64,000 nucleotides of DNA, taken from assembly GCA_030530775.1 (NCBI GenBank), contig JAUMUG010000008.1, positions 1-64,000 of the forward strand, in the 5' to 3' direction. Both the position numbers and the translations under genes were made by a program. The notes beneath the pieces are model-generated. The model had not been told where the DNA came from and did not search any database. It was given only the letters and a program-made list of their open reading frames with translations. Shown here piece after piece: positions 9,596 to 20,515 of the stretch. The stretch is from Lautropia sp. Its GTDB lineage: Bacteria > Pseudomonadota > Gammaproteobacteria > Burkholderiales > Burkholderiaceae_E. Position 1 is the stretch's first letter, and the number at the start of each line of letters is the position of its first letter.

Positions 9596-10348
9596 TCAGG
9601 CCTCTTCTTCGCCGCCCACTTCGACGAACTCGTCCTCTTCGGAAGCAGCCTTGACCACTTCCTGCAGTGCGGCAGCCTTGCCTTCCAGGATGGCATCGGC
9701 GACGCCGCGGGCATACAAACGCACGGCACGACCGGAGTCATCGTTGCCGGGGATCACATAGTCGATGCCTTCGGGTGAGTGGTTGGTATCGACCACGGCC
9801 ACGATGGGCACGCCCAGCTTGCGGGCTTCGGTGACGGCGATCTTGTGATAACCGACGTCGACGATGAACAACGCGTCGGGCAAACCGTTCAAATCCTTGA
9901 TGCCGCCCAGGCTGGACGTCAGTTTTGCCAGCTCGCGGGTGAACAGCAGGGCTTCTTTCTTGGTCATCTGTTCGAGCGCGCCGTCCTCGACGGCCTGCTC
10001 CATGTCCTTCAGGCGCTTGATGGAGCCCTTGACCGTCTTGAAGTTGGTCAGCATGCCACCCAGCCAACGCTCATCGACGTAGGGCATGCCGCAACGTGCG
10101 GCTTCTTCGGCGATGATTTCGCGCGATTGACGCTTGGTGCCGACGAACAGGATGGTGCCCCGGTTTGCCGCCAACTGGCGCAGATACTTGGTGGCCTCTT
10201 GGTACTGGACCAGGGTCTTTTCCAGGTTGATGATGTGAATCTTGTTGCGATGGCCAAAGATATAGGGAGCCATACGCGGGTTCCAGAACCGGGTCTGGTG
10301 ACCGAAGTGGACACCGGCTTCGAGCATCTGGCGGATGGTGACTGACAT
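9596..10348 (-). CDS. rpsB: 30S ribosomal protein S2
   Basis: S2 is a structural protein of the small subunit and is needed for S1 binding. The N-terminus [25 protein letters not shown] and the second signature [19 protein letters not shown] are present. The ATG at 10348 gives 250 aa, the usual length. An in-frame extension of 15 codons upstream is not conserved in the family. The C-terminus is acidic ([14 protein letters not shown]). It is the first gene of the nine-gene minus-strand operon, behind a long leader with a strong hairpin. Confidence 0.97.
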   Translation of the reverse strand: MSVTIRQMLEAGVHFGHQTRFWNPRMAPYIFGHRNKIHIINLEKTLVQYQEATKYLRQLAANRGTILFVGTKRQSREIIAEEAARCGMPYVDERWLGGMLTNFKTVKGSIKRLKDMEQAVEDGALEQMTKKEALLFTRELAKLTSSLGGIKDLNGLPDALFIVDVGYHKIAVTEARKLGVPIVAVVDTNHSPEGIDYVIPGNDDSGRAVRLYARGVADAILEGKAAALQEVVKAASEEDEFVEVGGEEEA

Positions 10349-10550
10349 GAAAGAAAGAACTCCGATACAGGGTTGACCATACCCCGGGATCAATCACGGA
10401 GCCAACCCGACGTCGGCACCGGCTCCAGGACGGGCCAGCACGACCGGGCACCCTCGCTCCGTGAACAGCGCGACCATCGGCACGGCATGAGTAAAGGCCG
10501 ACGGCCTCGCCGGCATCTGTCATATCGATCCGGGGCCGTTTGAATGTCAC

Positions 10551-10581
10551 CGAGCGGCCCCAAAAAAGATGGGGCCGCTCG
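10551..10581 (-). promoter_or_regulatory. Strong hairpin at the 5' end of the rpsB leader
   Basis: The arms CGAGCGGCCCC and GGGGCCGCTCG are perfect (11 bp) around a 9-base loop that is T-rich on the minus strand. It lies just downstream of the predicted rpsB -10 box and would form at or near the 5' end of the transcript, about 200 bases before the rpsB start. S2 autoregulates through leader structures in other proteobacteria, so a similar role is possible. Confidence 0.5.
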
Positions 10582-10595
10582 ACATACAGCCAGAG

Positions 10596-10604
10596 ATTGT
10601 AGCA
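10596..10604 (-). promoter_or_regulatory. Predicted extended -10 promoter for rpsB operon
   Basis: On the minus strand the sequence reads TGCTACAAT, an extended -10 element (TGn plus TACAAT, five of six matches to consensus). No good -35 is present at 17 bases, as is common for extended -10 promoters. The start site would be near 10588, giving a leader of about 240 bases before rpsB. Confidence 0.45.
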
Positions 10605-10992
10605 TTCATGGCGCTGTCTGGACACCGTACCACCGGGCAACGTTCCATCGGGCGGCCCGGCACATTCCAGCGAGCAATATCCCTCTCGAGGAACCATTGA
10701 CCGTCCACATCCGGCGAACACGCCCGTGTTTCAAGCAGGGGAGCAGATACACACATGCGCCGTTTTCCGATGCCCTGTGCCGGACTTTCACGATCCATCC
10801 GGGCGTCGTTTCCATCGCTTCCGTTGCAATGCCCCCGTTTCTGCGATGCAGCGGCCCGACTGCATCTACCAGCATACGGCTGCGTGGGCGGATCCCTGCC
10901 TTCATGCCCTGATCGAGTACCATCCATGGGATCCTGGGCTGCGGAGCGCGCAGAAACCAGCCCTCCGCACCCACACTCCCGAACGAACTGGT

Positions 10993-11811
10993 ATGGCAAT
11001 CAAACTGAAGTCTCCCGAAGACATCGAAAAGATGCGCGTCGCGTGCCGTCTGGCCGCCGAGGTGCTGGATTTCATCACCCCCCATGTGAAGGCCGGGGTC
11101 ACCACCGAAGCGCTGGATGCAATGTGCCACGAGTACATGGAGAAAGTGCAACAAACGATTCCCGCACCCCTTAACTATGCGCCGCCGGGCCACCGTCCCT
11201 ACCCCAAAGCCACCTGCATTTCGCTGAACCATCAGATCTGCCATGGCATTCCCGGCCCGAGGGTACTGAAGAACGGCGATATCCTGAACATCGACATCAC
11301 CGTCATCAAGGACGGCTATCATGGCGATACCAGCCGGATGTTCATCGTCGGCCAGCCTTCGGTGCTCGCACAGCGCCTGGTCGATGTCACGTTCCAGTGT
11401 CTGTGGCTTGGCATCGAACAGGTCCGGCCGGGCGCTCATCTGGGCGATATCGGCCATGCCATCCAGACCTATGCTGAACAGCAGGGTTTTTCGGTGGTGC
11501 GCGAGTTCTGCGGGCACGGCATCGGCAGGCTGTTCCATGAAGACCCGCAGGTGCTGCACTATGGCCGTCGTGGCACGGGCCCCAGACTCGAAGCGGGCAT
11601 GATCTTCACGATCGAGCCGATGATCAATGCTGGACGCCGTGACATCCGCATGCTGGGCGATGGCTGGACGGTGGTCACCAAGGACCACAGTCTGTCGGCC
11701 CAATGGGAGCATACGCTGTGCGTGACGCCGGACGGCTATGAGGTACTGACGACGTCGGCAGGCACACAACCGAAACCCTCGCTGCCGACGTTGCCGGGTA
11801 TCGCTGGCTGA
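10993..11811 (+). CDS. map: Type I methionine aminopeptidase
   Basis: Map removes the initiator methionine from nascent proteins with two metal ions. The start MAIKLKSPEDIEKMRVACRL is typical of type I enzymes, and the ATG at 10993 gives 272 aa. The metal ligands are visible in order: Asp of NIDITVIKDGYHGDT (two), His of GHGIGRLFHEDP, Glu of EPMINAG, and the C-terminal Glu of QWEHTLCVT. It is divergent from rpsB across about 640 bases, a common pairing. In-frame sequence upstream of this ATG does not match the family and was excluded. glnD follows 146 bases downstream. Confidence 0.96.
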   Translation: MAIKLKSPEDIEKMRVACRLAAEVLDFITPHVKAGVTTEALDAMCHEYMEKVQQTIPAPLNYAPPGHRPYPKATCISLNHQICHGIPGPRVLKNGDILNIDITVIKDGYHGDTSRMFIVGQPSVLAQRLVDVTFQCLWLGIEQVRPGAHLGDIGHAIQTYAEQQGFSVVREFCGHGIGRLFHEDPQVLHYGRRGTGPRLEAGMIFTIEPMINAGRRDIRMLGDGWTVVTKDHSLSAQWEHTLCVTPDGYEVLTTSAGTQPKPSLPTLPGIAG

Positions 11812-11957
11812 AGTCGACCGCGCGACCTCTCACTTCGTGCCAACCGCCGGTCCCGTCGTCCAGCCGCCCGAGGACGGAGTGCGCTGCAGCCCGGCCGACG
11901 GCGGCCATCCGTGGCAGCCTCGTTTCTCCACCTTCCTCCTGTGCCGGGAAGCCCTTC

Positions 11958-14645
11958 ATGTCATCCGCCGCCTCTGACCCCCACAGCCCGTCTTCACGGG
12001 AACCGGGTGAAAGCGTCCCATCCGGACCGCCGACATCGACGCCCGGAGAACAAGCCGCCCGCAGTACCCGTTGCAACGATCTGAACGCCCGGGTGGCCGA
12101 GCTGCGCACCGAACGGCAGACACTGCGTGAGCAGCGCATCGACGCTTTCCGTGCCGATCAGCAGATCGCCCGCCTGATGAAGGGGCTTGCACGCGATACC
12201 GATCAATTGCTGCACACCCTCTGGCAGGTGGCCGCCATGCCCGAGCATTGGGCGCTGTTTGCGGTTGGCGGCTATGGGCGGGGCGAACTGCACCCGTTCT
12301 CGGATGTGGACCTGCTGCTCCTGTGTCTGGACGACGCCCCCTCTCCCGAGGCCGTTGCCCGGATCGAGTGCTTCATCGGTGCCTGCTGGGACATCGGCCT
12401 GGAGATCAGCCACAGCGTGCGTACCCTGGCCCAATGCACCGAGGAAGCCCAAGCCGACATCACGACCATGACCAGTCTGTTGGAAAGGCGGCAGCTGGCC
12501 GGCAACCGGCGTGCCACCAGGCTGCTGAACGCAGCCATGGCGGACAAGTTGCAGCTGCCGATCTTTCTACGCGACAAACTGCTGGAGATGCAGCAGCGCC
12601 ATCAGAAATTCGAGGAAACCCCCTACAGCCTCGAACCCAATTGCAAGGAAAGCCCCGGTGCCTTGCGCGATCTGCAGGTGATCACGTGGATCAGCCTGGC
12701 GGCCGGTTTTGGCCGAGGCTGGGTGTCGCTGGTCCGGGCGGGCGTGATCGAGCCGCGCGAAGCCAACCAGCTGCAGCGTCACGAGCGGCTGTTGAAGCGT
12801 ATCCGCGCCTGGCTGCACATTTTGGCCGGCCGACGCGAAGATCGGCTGCTCTTCGATCTGCAGCCGGCGGTGGCCAAGGCGATGAAATGCCGTGCCGAAG
12901 GCTCACGGGCCCAATCCGAACAGCTGATGCAGCGCTACTATCTGGCGGCCAAAGCGATCACACAGCTGAGCACGATCCTGGTCCAGTCGCTGGAAATCCG
13001 GCTGCTGCGCCGGCACAGCGGTCCGGCCCGTCGGCTCGATGCCCATTTCGACCTGATCGATGAGCAACTCGACCTGCGCGACCCGGAAGCATTCGAGAAA
13101 GATCCCCGGCTGATCCTACAGGCTTTCCGGTTGCTGCAACTGCAGCCCAGCCGCACCGGCATGACCGTCCGGATGCTGCGAGCGCTCTGGAACGGCCGCT
13201 TCAAAATCGATGCCGCCTTCCGGCGTGCACCCGAGAACAAGGCCTGCTTTCTGGCGATCCTGCAGACACCAAGGGGTATCACCCATGCGCTGCGCCTGAT
13301 GAACCAGTGGTCGGTGCTGGGCCGTTACATGCCTTCCTTCGCCCGCATCGTCGGCCGGATGCAGCATGATCTGTTCCACGTCTACACCGTCGATCAGCAC
13401 ATCCTGATGGTGGTGCGCAATCTGCGCCGCTTCATGATGGCCGAGCACGCGCACGAATACCCGTTCTGCAGCCAGCTGATCAGCAATTTCGAAAAGCCCT
13501 GGCTGCTGATCGTCGCTGCCCTGTTTCATGACATTGCCAAAGGGCGCGGCGGCGACCACTCCCGCCTGGGCGAACAGGAAATACTGCGTTTCTGCCGCCA
13601 CTATGGCATCGAAGGCGAAGACCGCCAACTGCTCGCCTTCCTGGTACGTGAGCATCTGAGCATGTCGATGACAGCGCAAAAACGCGATCTGGCCGACCCG
13701 GAGGTGATCGCCGAGTTCGCGGCGCGCGTGGGCAGCGAACGTTTTCTGACGGCACTCTATCTGTTGACCGTCGCCGACATCCGGGGCACCAGCAGCCGTG
13801 TCTGGAATGCCTGGAAGGGCAAGCTGCTCGAGGACCTCTACCGCGCCACGATGGCCCACCTGACCGGCCGTCAGCTGCAACCCTTGCTGGCGATGGATGC
13901 GCGGCGTACCGAGGCCGCGCGGCTGCTGCGTGAACAGGGGCTGGCCGACGAAGCCTATCTGTCGTTCTGGAACGAACTGGATATCGGCTATTTCCTGCGC
14001 TACGACCCCTCGGATCTGGCCTGGCACACGCGCATGCTGTACGACGGACTCGCGCTGAAGGGCACCCGGGTACACGCCCGCCCCAGCGCCATCGGCGAAG
14101 GCATCGAAATCCTGATCTTCACGGCCGACAGGATGGCATTGTTTGCACGCATCTGCCGTTTCTTCGACCAGCAGCGGCTGTCGATTCTGGAAGCGCGGGT
14201 GCACACCACCCGCAACGGCATGGCGCTCGACAGCTTTGTGGTCGCCACCCCGGAGCCACAGACCCGGGCACAGCCGGAGCAACTGGAAGTGCTGGAAAAA
14301 GCGCTGATCCGTCTGCTCGAGGCACCCTTTGAATTCGGTCAGCTCAAGCCCGCCGGCCCCAGCCGATTGTCTGCCCGTTCACGGGCCTTTCCACTGCCGC
14401 CCAAGATCGAGCTGCGTGCCGGCGATACCGGGCAGCGCTACCTGCTGTCCGTCACGGCCACCGACCGCCCCGGTCTGCTCTACGACATCGCTCGGGTATT
14501 GGCGCAGAACGACATCGATCTGCATGGCGCCCGCATCACGACGTTGGGTGAGCGCGCCGAAGACACCTTTACGATCGGCTCGAACGAGCTCCACACCGAG
14601 CGCGACCGGCTGAAGCTGGAGCAGGAACTGCTGGCGGTGCTGTGA
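11958..14645 (+). CDS. glnD: Bifunctional uridylyltransferase/uridylyl-removing enzyme GlnD
   Basis: GlnD senses glutamine and adds or removes UMP on PII proteins, which control glutamine synthetase and nitrogen genes. Domains in order: nucleotidyltransferase with GGYGRGELHPFSDVDLLLL (residues 104-121), the GlnE/GlnD helical linker, an HD phosphohydrolase domain with LIVAALFHDIAKGRGGDHS near residues 515-535, and two C-terminal ACT domains near residues 714 and 827 (the second has TATDRPGLLYDIARVL). The length of 895 aa is slightly above the usual 850-890 because of a disordered Ser/Pro-rich N-terminus of about 40 residues. The map-glnD order is conserved in many proteobacteria. Confidence 0.96.
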   Translation: MSSAASDPHSPSSREPGESVPSGPPTSTPGEQAARSTRCNDLNARVAELRTERQTLREQRIDAFRADQQIARLMKGLARDTDQLLHTLWQVAAMPEHWALFAVGGYGRGELHPFSDVDLLLLCLDDAPSPEAVARIECFIGACWDIGLEISHSVRTLAQCTEEAQADITTMTSLLERRQLAGNRRATRLLNAAMADKLQLPIFLRDKLLEMQQRHQKFEETPYSLEPNCKESPGALRDLQVITWISLAAGFGRGWVSLVRAGVIEPREANQLQRHERLLKRIRAWLHILAGRREDRLLFDLQPAVAKAMKCRAEGSRAQSEQLMQRYYLAAKAITQLSTILVQSLEIRLLRRHSGPARRLDAHFDLIDEQLDLRDPEAFEKDPRLILQAFRLLQLQPSRTGMTVRMLRALWNGRFKIDAAFRRAPENKACFLAILQTPRGITHALRLMNQWSVLGRYMPSFARIVGRMQHDLFHVYTVDQHILMVVRNLRRFMMAEHAHEYPFCSQLISNFEKPWLLIVAALFHDIAKGRGGDHSRLGEQEILRFCRHYGIEGEDRQLLAFLVREHLSMSMTAQKRDLADPEVIAEFAARVGSERFLTALYLLTVADIRGTSSRVWNAWKGKLLEDLYRATMAHLTGRQLQPLLAMDARRTEAARLLREQGLADEAYLSFWNELDIGYFLRYDPSDLAWHTRMLYDGLALKGTRVHARPSAIGEGIEILIFTADRMALFARICRFFDQQRLSILEARVHTTRNGMALDSFVVATPEPQTRAQPEQLEVLEKALIRLLEAPFEFGQLKPAGPSRLSARSRAFPLPPKIELRAGDTGQRYLLSVTATDRPGLLYDIARVLAQNDIDLHGARITTLGERAEDTFTIGSNELHTERDRLKLEQELLAVL

Positions 14646-14695
14646 ACCCGCCCCAGCCTTGGATGGCACGGATATTTCCTGCCCCCGATCTGCAC

Positions 14696-15451
14696 TCAGC
14701 CTGCAGCGACGTCCTCGTGCATGGCACGGATCAGCACGGCCAGCAGCCGACGCATCGAAGCGTCGAGCACGGTCGCCATCTCGGCATTGGAAGCAAACGG
14801 CCCTCCATCCGAACGTTTGCCGGCCGCCCGATTGGCCACCACTGCCACCGATGCATAGGGCAGACTCAGCTCACGCGCCAGCGCCGCCTCCGGCATGGCC
14901 GTCATGCCCAACATGTCGCAACCATCACGCTCGAAGCGACGGACTTCGGCAGCGCTCTCGAAGCGTGGCCCCTGGGTACACCCGTAGCAGCCACCATCGA
15001 TCAGCGTCTCGCCCTGAAGACGAGCCGCCTCCAGCAACAATTGGCGCAGTGTCGGATCATAGGGTTCACTGAAATCGACATGCACCACCGGCTGGTCTTC
15101 ACCACTGTAATAGCTGGCCGCACGTCCCCAGGTGTAGTCGATGATCTGATCGGGCAGCACCAATGTGCCCGGATGCAGATCATCCCGGATGCCGCCCACG
15201 GCGGCGCAGGAGATGATCTTGGTCGCCCCCGCTTCTTTCAGCGCCCAAATGTTGGCCCGATAGTTGATGTTGTGCGGTGCGATGGTATGACCATAGCCAT
15301 GCCGCGCCAGAAAAACGATCGGATGCCCGCCCAGGCGGCCGAAGGACAGCGCCCCCGAAGGCGCCCCCCAAGGGGTGCGAACCACCTTGCGGGAGCTGTC
15401 TTCGAGGCCGACGAGTTGCAGCAGGCCGCTGCCGCCGATGATGCCGATCAC
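14696..15451 (-). CDS. S-methyl-5'-thioadenosine/thioinosine phosphorylase
   Basis: The protein belongs to the purine nucleoside phosphorylase family, MTAP branch. It cleaves methylthioadenosine or methylthioinosine with phosphate in the methionine/polyamine salvage route. Visible motifs are IGIIGGSGL at the N-terminus, the phosphate-binding [18 protein letters not shown] and the base-binding [13 protein letters not shown]. Length 251 aa. I cannot decide from sequence alone between MTA and MTI specificity; many relatives in gamma- and betaproteobacteria are annotated as MTI phosphorylase. The start is GTG and overlaps the galU stop in GTGA, so it is probably coupled to galU. It is convergent with glnD. 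Confidence 0.88.
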   Translation of the reverse strand: MIGIIGGSGLLQLVGLEDSSRKVVRTPWGAPSGALSFGRLGGHPIVFLARHGYGHTIAPHNINYRANIWALKEAGATKIISCAAVGGIRDDLHPGTLVLPDQIIDYTWGRAASYYSGEDQPVVHVDFSEPYDPTLRQLLLEAARLQGETLIDGGCYGCTQGPRFESAAEVRRFERDGCDMLGMTAMPEAALARELSLPYASVAVVANRAAGKRSDGGPFASNAEMATVLDASMRRLLAVLIRAMHEDVAAG

Positions 15452-16350
15452 TTGGTGATGCCCAGGCTTTCGGCGTGGGTCTGCAGGTAACTACGGAACT
15501 CGGCCCCCACCTCGGGATGCTGCAGACCGAGCTCGACGGTGGCCTGCAGATAACCCAGTTTGGAGCCGCAATCATAACGACGGCCCTCGAAGGCATAGGC
15601 CAGCACCGGCTGATCGTGGATCAGTCGGGCCAGCGCGTCGGTCAGCTGGATCTCACCGCCCGCCCCCGGCTGAACGCTGGACAGATGTTCGAAGATCAGC
15701 GGCGACAGCAGGTAGCGGCCGACCACGGCCAGCGTCGACGGTGCTTCTTCGGGTTTCGGCTTTTCGACCATGCCGGTGACGCGACTGCTTCGCTCGGCCC
15801 ACGGCGTGCTGGAGACGATACCGTAGGACTTGGTCTCTTCCCGGGGCACTTCCTGCACGGCCAGTACGCTGGCATGCTGACGGTTATGCAGATCGACCAT
15901 CTGCTTCAGTACGGCCTCACCCCCGGGCGCCGGCTGCATCAGGTCGTCGGCCAGCAGGATGGCAAAGGGTTCATTACCGACCACGTCGCGGGCACACAGG
16001 ACCGCGTGACCCAGGCCAAGCGGTTCGGACTGGCGGATGTAGACGCAGTTGATCCCACTGGGCACGGTGTCTTTCACCGTCTGCAACAGCTTGTCCTTGC
16101 CCTTGGCTTCCAGTTCCGCCTCCAGCTCATAAGCCTTGTCGAAGTGATCCTCGATGCTGCGCTTGTTGCGACCCGTGATGAAAATCATCTCGGTGATACC
16201 GGCGGCCACCGCTTCCTCGACGGCATACTGGATCAGCGGGCGATCGACGACCGGCAGCATCTCCTTCGGTTGCGCCTTGGTGGCGGGCAGAAAACGGGTG
16301 CCCAGACCAGCGACGGGAAAAACAGCTTTGCGAACTCGGTTAATAGCCAT
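15448..16350 (-). CDS. galU: UTP-glucose-1-phosphate uridylyltransferase
   Basis: GalU makes UDP-glucose from UTP and glucose 1-phosphate for LPS, exopolysaccharide and trehalose synthesis. The nucleotide-binding start [20 protein letters not shown] and the acceptor motif [16 protein letters not shown] are intact, as is VEKP in the middle. The ATG at 16350 gives 300 aa. The frame extends 24 codons upstream into ligA but that segment is not conserved. The start codon lies right against the ligA stop with a weak ribosome-binding site, so translation is probably coupled to ligA. Confidence 0.96.
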   Translation of the reverse strand: MAINRVRKAVFPVAGLGTRFLPATKAQPKEMLPVVDRPLIQYAVEEAVAAGITEMIFITGRNKRSIEDHFDKAYELEAELEAKGKDKLLQTVKDTVPSGINCVYIRQSEPLGLGHAVLCARDVVGNEPFAILLADDLMQPAPGGEAVLKQMVDLHNRQHASVLAVQEVPREETKSYGIVSSTPWAERSSRVTGMVEKPKPEEAPSTLAVVGRYLLSPLIFEHLSSVQPGAGGEIQLTDALARLIHDQPVLAYAFEGRRYDCGSKLGYLQATVELGLQHPEVGAEFRSYLQTHAESLGITK

Positions 16351-16351
16351 G

Positions 16352-18679
<2,328 letters not shown>

Positions 18680-18718
18680 TCAAGCCCTTGATGAACGATT
18701 GATGAAGGAGAATGACAA

Positions 18719-20467
18719 TCAGTGAAACACTCTCAACGTGCCCGGCTGACCGGCAGTCAGACCCGACTGGGCCAATTCGAGATAACGGCGGGCCAGCTGG
18801 CGCGAGACGGTCTCGATCATGCCGACCGAAAGCCCACGGCCGCTGCTGTCGATCAGTCGACCGCCCAGTGCCTGCGCGAAGCTGCTGGCGCAACCGACCA
18901 TACCCTGCCAAGCTTCATGTCGTTCGGCGGTGCGTGGCACGTCCAGTAGGAAATTGATCTGATCGCGATTCCGGGTCAACGCCAAGGTGAACAGCGAATC
19001 ACCCGAATCGGCAAAAGCCTCATAGCGACCGTTGCCCCGTTCGGACAGACCGTGTTGACGGGCCAATGCGACCAGACGCCCCGGATCGGCGGGCTCGGAA
19101 AGCTCGACCATGATCTCGATCTGCGTATCGAGGCGGGCCGCCAGCGCATCCAGATCGCGGGCCTGCCGCAGGATCGGTGCCATGTCGGCGATTTCGCAGG
19201 GAGACTGCAACTGCACGGCCAGCGCTTCGATGGCCGCATTGAAATCCGACAGTTCGACGGCATTCAGCGGCCCCTGACGGTTGGCCAGCAGCAGACTGCA
19301 GCGCATCCGCACGGCCTTGTCACCGGCAGCCAGCGTCGCCCAGTGTCCCCCGAGACGCTCGACTTCGATGCGCACCGGCTTGCTGCCGACATGACGCAAT
19401 GATGAGGTCAGCGCAATCAGCCGATCAGTGTTGACCGGGGCCGGCGGCTCCAGAATGATCGAATGCTCGACCTGTGCCACGGGCCAGCTGTGCGCTTGCG
19501 CATCGGCCGTCTCTTCGCCGTCCCGAGCCGCCTGCCCGGGCCGATCCGATTCGGCGCCGGCCGAACGTGCCTCGTAGGGATCCTGCTCTCCATCCGGCCG
19601 CTCGGGCCGTACCTGGGGCGTTGCATGGTGATCGGCCTGCACATCGAGGTGGGAGTCTGCTTGGTCGTAGGCATCGGAGGACTGCCCATGAAGCGACGGT
19701 GTCGAATGGGCATACTTTGCACCTTGGCCGGTATGCCCGCCCTGCTCTGCCGATTCGGCATCCACCATGCGTGCGTGCGCGGCCTGGGCAATGGCACCAG
19801 CCTGCGCACCGGCCATGCGGGCAGATGCATCTTCATGTCGGGCGGGCCGTGCCGGGGGTAATACACCACTGCCACTGGAGACGGAGCCATCCGGCCCCGC
19901 TTCGGAACGACCCTCCCCCATCCGCGACGACGCATGCCGATCCCGGTCATCTCCACCGGAACGTCGATCGTCGGCAGCATATACCGCCCCAGAAACGCCC
20001 TGCCCACTTGCAGCCGCCGAGACCGTCCCGGGCTTGTCGCTGCTCGACCATGGCCGCACGGCAGCCGGGTTCTCGAAAGGGGTTTCGATGAAATCCTCGT
20101 CATCCAGCGCCAACGAAGGATGGCTGCCCTCGCCGCGTGCCGCACGCAATGCGTCGGGGGCGGCTTCATCGTCGGCATAGGGTTCGACCTGGGCCGGGCG
20201 CGCCGCCAGCGACGGCGGAATACGCTGCCGACCATCATCGGCCATCACCGGTTCGCGCCGATCACGACCGGACTCGGGCAGATTGGCTGCTCCCCCCGGG
20301 ATCGGTGTCCCGGTCAGGGTGTCGGGGTCCGGATCGAAACGGCCTTTGCGCAGGCTCGCCACCAGGTCCTGCCGGTTGCGACGATGGGCCTGCCACAGGT
20401 TGTGGACGATGACGATGACCAGCACCACCACGATCAACGCGATGATGCTCAAGCTAAGCGTACTCAA
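18719..20467 (-). CDS. zipA: ZipA-like cell division protein
   Basis: ZipA tethers FtsZ filaments to the inner membrane at mid-cell. The protein has a single N-terminal membrane helix (residues about 5-21), a long charged Pro/Gln/Ala-rich linker (about 40-335), and a C-terminal globular domain of about 220 residues that matches the ZipA FtsZ-binding fold pattern. The start is TTG with AGGGGA at a good distance. At 582 aa it is much longer than the roughly 330 aa of enteric ZipA, all in the linker. It lies between smc and ligA, the usual site of this gene in Burkholderiales. Confidence 0.85.
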   Translation of the reverse strand: MSTLSLSIIALIVVVLVIVIVHNLWQAHRRNRQDLVASLRKGRFDPDPDTLTGTPIPGGAANLPESGRDRREPVMADDGRQRIPPSLAARPAQVEPYADDEAAPDALRAARGEGSHPSLALDDEDFIETPFENPAAVRPWSSSDKPGTVSAAASGQGVSGAVYAADDRRSGGDDRDRHASSRMGEGRSEAGPDGSVSSGSGVLPPARPARHEDASARMAGAQAGAIAQAAHARMVDAESAEQGGHTGQGAKYAHSTPSLHGQSSDAYDQADSHLDVQADHHATPQVRPERPDGEQDPYEARSAGAESDRPGQAARDGEETADAQAHSWPVAQVEHSIILEPPAPVNTDRLIALTSSLRHVGSKPVRIEVERLGGHWATLAAGDKAVRMRCSLLLANRQGPLNAVELSDFNAAIEALAVQLQSPCEIADMAPILRQARDLDALAARLDTQIEIMVELSEPADPGRLVALARQHGLSERGNGRYEAFADSGDSLFTLALTRNRDQINFLLDVPRTAERHEAWQGMVGCASSFAQALGGRLIDSSGRGLSVGMIETVSRQLARRYLELAQSGLTAGQPGTLRVFH

Positions 20468-20515
20468 GAGATTCCCCTGGCTGTAAACGGCTGCGTAGCC
20501 CCTATGATTTCACGA

